This document shows positions 6,638 to 7,370 of a stretch of 7,370 bases of DNA, piece by piece; positions within the stretch are counted from its first letter, which is position 1, and every line of letters begins with the position of its first letter. The notes below the pieces were generated by a model. It searched no databases. It was not told the DNA's origin and saw only the letters and a program-made list of their open reading frames with translations. A program made the position numbers and the translations under genes. Source of the stretch: an uncultured Verrucomicrobiota bacterium (GTDB lineage Bacteria; Verrucomicrobiota; Verrucomicrobiae; Opitutales; Opitutaceae); assembly GCA_946481225.1 (NCBI GenBank), contig CAMLNJ010000139.1, forward strand, positions 1-7,370. Reading direction: 5' to 3'.

Positions 6638-7006
6638 ATGAACTCCGCTTTCCGCCCGTTCTTTTTCTCCGCCCTTTGCGCCACCGCCGTGGTCGCCACG
6701 GCGGCTTCGATCGACCAAGCCAAGGCCGGCATGCGCGAGCGCGTGCCCGCGATCGACAAGCTCAAGGAGGCCGGCGCCATCGGCGAGGCCAACACGGGCC
6801 TGCTCGCGGTGCGGACTCCGGGACCCGAGGCCGACAAAATCGTGACGACGGAGAACGCCGATCGCGCGGTGCTTTTCGCCGAGCTCGCCAAGAAAACCGG
6901 CGGCACGCCCGAGTCGGCCGGCAAGGAATTCGCACGCCAGCTCGCAAAGGCCAGCAAGGCCGGCGTCTGGGTGCAGCGCGAAGACGGCGGCTGGTATAAG
7001 AAGTAG
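6638..7006 (+). CDS. ydbL: YdbL-like periplasmic protein (DUF1318)
   Basis: The product has 122 residues (E. coli YdbL about 108). It has a Sec signal peptide: Arg6, hydrophobic core FFFSALCATAVV, and cleavage near ATA-AS after Ala22 or Ala23. The mature part is mostly charged helix. It carries the family landmarks G-x-x-G-E...G-x-L (AGAIGEANTGLLAV, residues 45-58) and the ending VWVQREDGGWYKK, which matches the YVQ-x-x-x-GKW-x-x-K end of E. coli YdbL. In E. coli YdbL is linked to YdbH-YnbE and proposed to control YnbE multimerisation. It lies 22 bases after the ynbE-like gene, so co-transcription is likely. The ATG is preceded by TTACAACCACC with no Shine-Dalgarno. Cys14 lies inside the signal but is not in a lipobox, so this is expected to be soluble. 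Confidence 0.88.
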   Translation: MNSAFRPFFFSALCATAVVATAASIDQAKAGMRERVPAIDKLKEAGAIGEANTGLLAVRTPGPEADKIVTTENADRAVLFAELAKKTGGTPESAGKEFARQLAKASKAGVWVQREDGGWYKK

Positions 7007-7011
7007 GCGGC

Positions 7012-7026
7012 AAGGCCCGCGCCTTT
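7012..7026. terminator. Small hairpin between convergent genes, weak terminator candidate
   Basis: AAGGC (7012-7016), loop CCGC, GCCTT (7021-7025) form a perfect five-pair stem. It is followed by one more T, then C-rich sequence. It lies in the 34-base gap between the stops of the converging ydbL-like and cyclotransferase-like genes, where a bidirectional terminator would be expected. The stem is short and there is no real T-tract, so support is weak. Confidence 0.2.
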
Positions 7027-7040
7027 CCGCGCCGTTCGAC

Positions 7041-7370
7041 TCAGACTGGCCAAGTGTCGCCCAGCCGCGGCCGGCCGCGCACGTCGCGAAGATAGAGATA
7101 GAGCTCGGCGCCGACGAGGCGGGCGTCGGTGGAAAGCGACGCCGGATATTCGCCGAGCGGGGCGGCGACGCGGGCGTAGAGCCCTTCCGCGAGCCCCTCG
7201 AGCTCGTCGAGGCCGGCGAGCGCGGCGTCGTCCACCGCCCAGAGCTCGCCCGTCACGCGGTCCGGGGAGCCGGGCTCGGTGACGAGCCCCGGGTATTCGC
7301 CCAGCGAATACAAGGTGGCCCCGGGCGCGACGCGGGCCCGAGCGCCGCCGCGTGCGCGCAGCAGTGCGAG
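7041..7370 (-). CDS. Gamma-glutamylcyclotransferase-like (AIG2/YtfP) family protein, 5' end beyond window
   Basis: 109 C-terminal residues are visible; the frame is open to the window edge, so the start is outside. The visible part shows the order typical of this small cytoplasmic family. LYSLGEYPGLV (from visible residue 20) corresponds to the usual LYDLGGYPGLV. It is followed by V-x-GELW-x-VDD, then LDELEGLAEGLY, whose D-x-x-EG Glu (visible residue 58) is the likely catalytic acid. The N-terminal YGTL-x-x-G substrate loop would lie just outside. Family members convert gamma-glutamyl amino acids or amines to 5-oxoproline, but many bacterial members have no known substrate. The TTG at 7311-7313 (read on the - strand) is internal, because family-like sequence continues upstream of it. 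It converges on the ydbL-like gene with a 34-base gap and is not part of that operon. Confidence 0.82.
   Translation of the reverse strand, partial: LALLRARGGARARVAPGATLYSLGEYPGLVTEPGSPDRVTGELWAVDDAALAGLDELEGLAEGLYARVAAPLGEYPASLSTDARLVGAELYLYLRDVRGRPRLGDTWPV

Noticed and set aside
6677..6682. Cys14 of the YdbL-like protein as a lipidation site
   Set aside because: The residues before it are Ser-Ala-Leu, without Gly, Ala or Ser at -1, and the hydrophobic core continues past it to a normal signal peptidase I site.
7041..7313. A complete short cyclotransferase-like gene starting at the TTG at 7313
   Set aside because: Family-like sequence continues in frame to the window edge and the YGTL substrate loop is still missing, so the gene is only partly contained here.
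1..7370. CRISPR arrays, tRNA or rRNA genes, insertion sequences, prophage genes
   Set aside because: No spaced direct repeats, cloverleaf-like sequences, transposase motifs or terminal inverted repeats were found, and gaps between genes are too short to hold them.

Overview
This is a GC-rich bacterial stretch. By eye the third codon positions are almost all G or C. It carries six complete genes on the + strand after an interrupted one, plus the 3' part of a gene on the - strand. The YdbH/YnbE/YdbL-type envelope genes indicate a diderm (Gram-negative type) bacterium. High GC, the near absence of Shine-Dalgarno sequences, and short TTCGTG-type repeats upstream of a gene would fit the Opitutaceae (Verrucomicrobiota). 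That assignment is an impression, not a demonstrated fact.

Left part (1-1131): a terminator-like hairpin at the window edge and a three-copy 10-bp repeat lead into an adenosine deaminase reading frame. This frame is complete in length and in metal-binding residues, but it is broken by a single TAA. The TAA falls exactly on the codon for the catalytic glutamate of the HAGE motif.

Middle (1109-5071): a soluble hybrid histidine kinase (GAF-PAS-PAS-HisKA-HATPase-receiver) overlaps the end of the deaminase frame. It is followed by a low-molecular-weight protein-tyrosine phosphatase and a YicC-type endoribonuclease, all on the + strand.

Right part (5179-7006): a three-gene set encodes a short, exported YdbH/AsmA-like protein, a 64-residue YnbE-like lipoprotein and a YdbL-like (DUF1318) periplasmic protein. 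In E. coli the corresponding proteins form a bridge between inner and outer membrane that carries lipid, with YdbL as modulator. Here the YdbH partner is less than half the E. coli length. The lipoprotein has an almost perfectly alternating beta-strand pattern, which suits a stackable groove. The last feature is a converging gamma-glutamylcyclotransferase-like gene whose 5' end lies outside the window.

No tRNA, rRNA, CRISPR array, insertion sequence or prophage gene was seen. No gap between genes exceeds about 110 bases. The points most worth a second look are the stop codon at the deaminase active site and the compact YdbH-YnbE-YdbL module.
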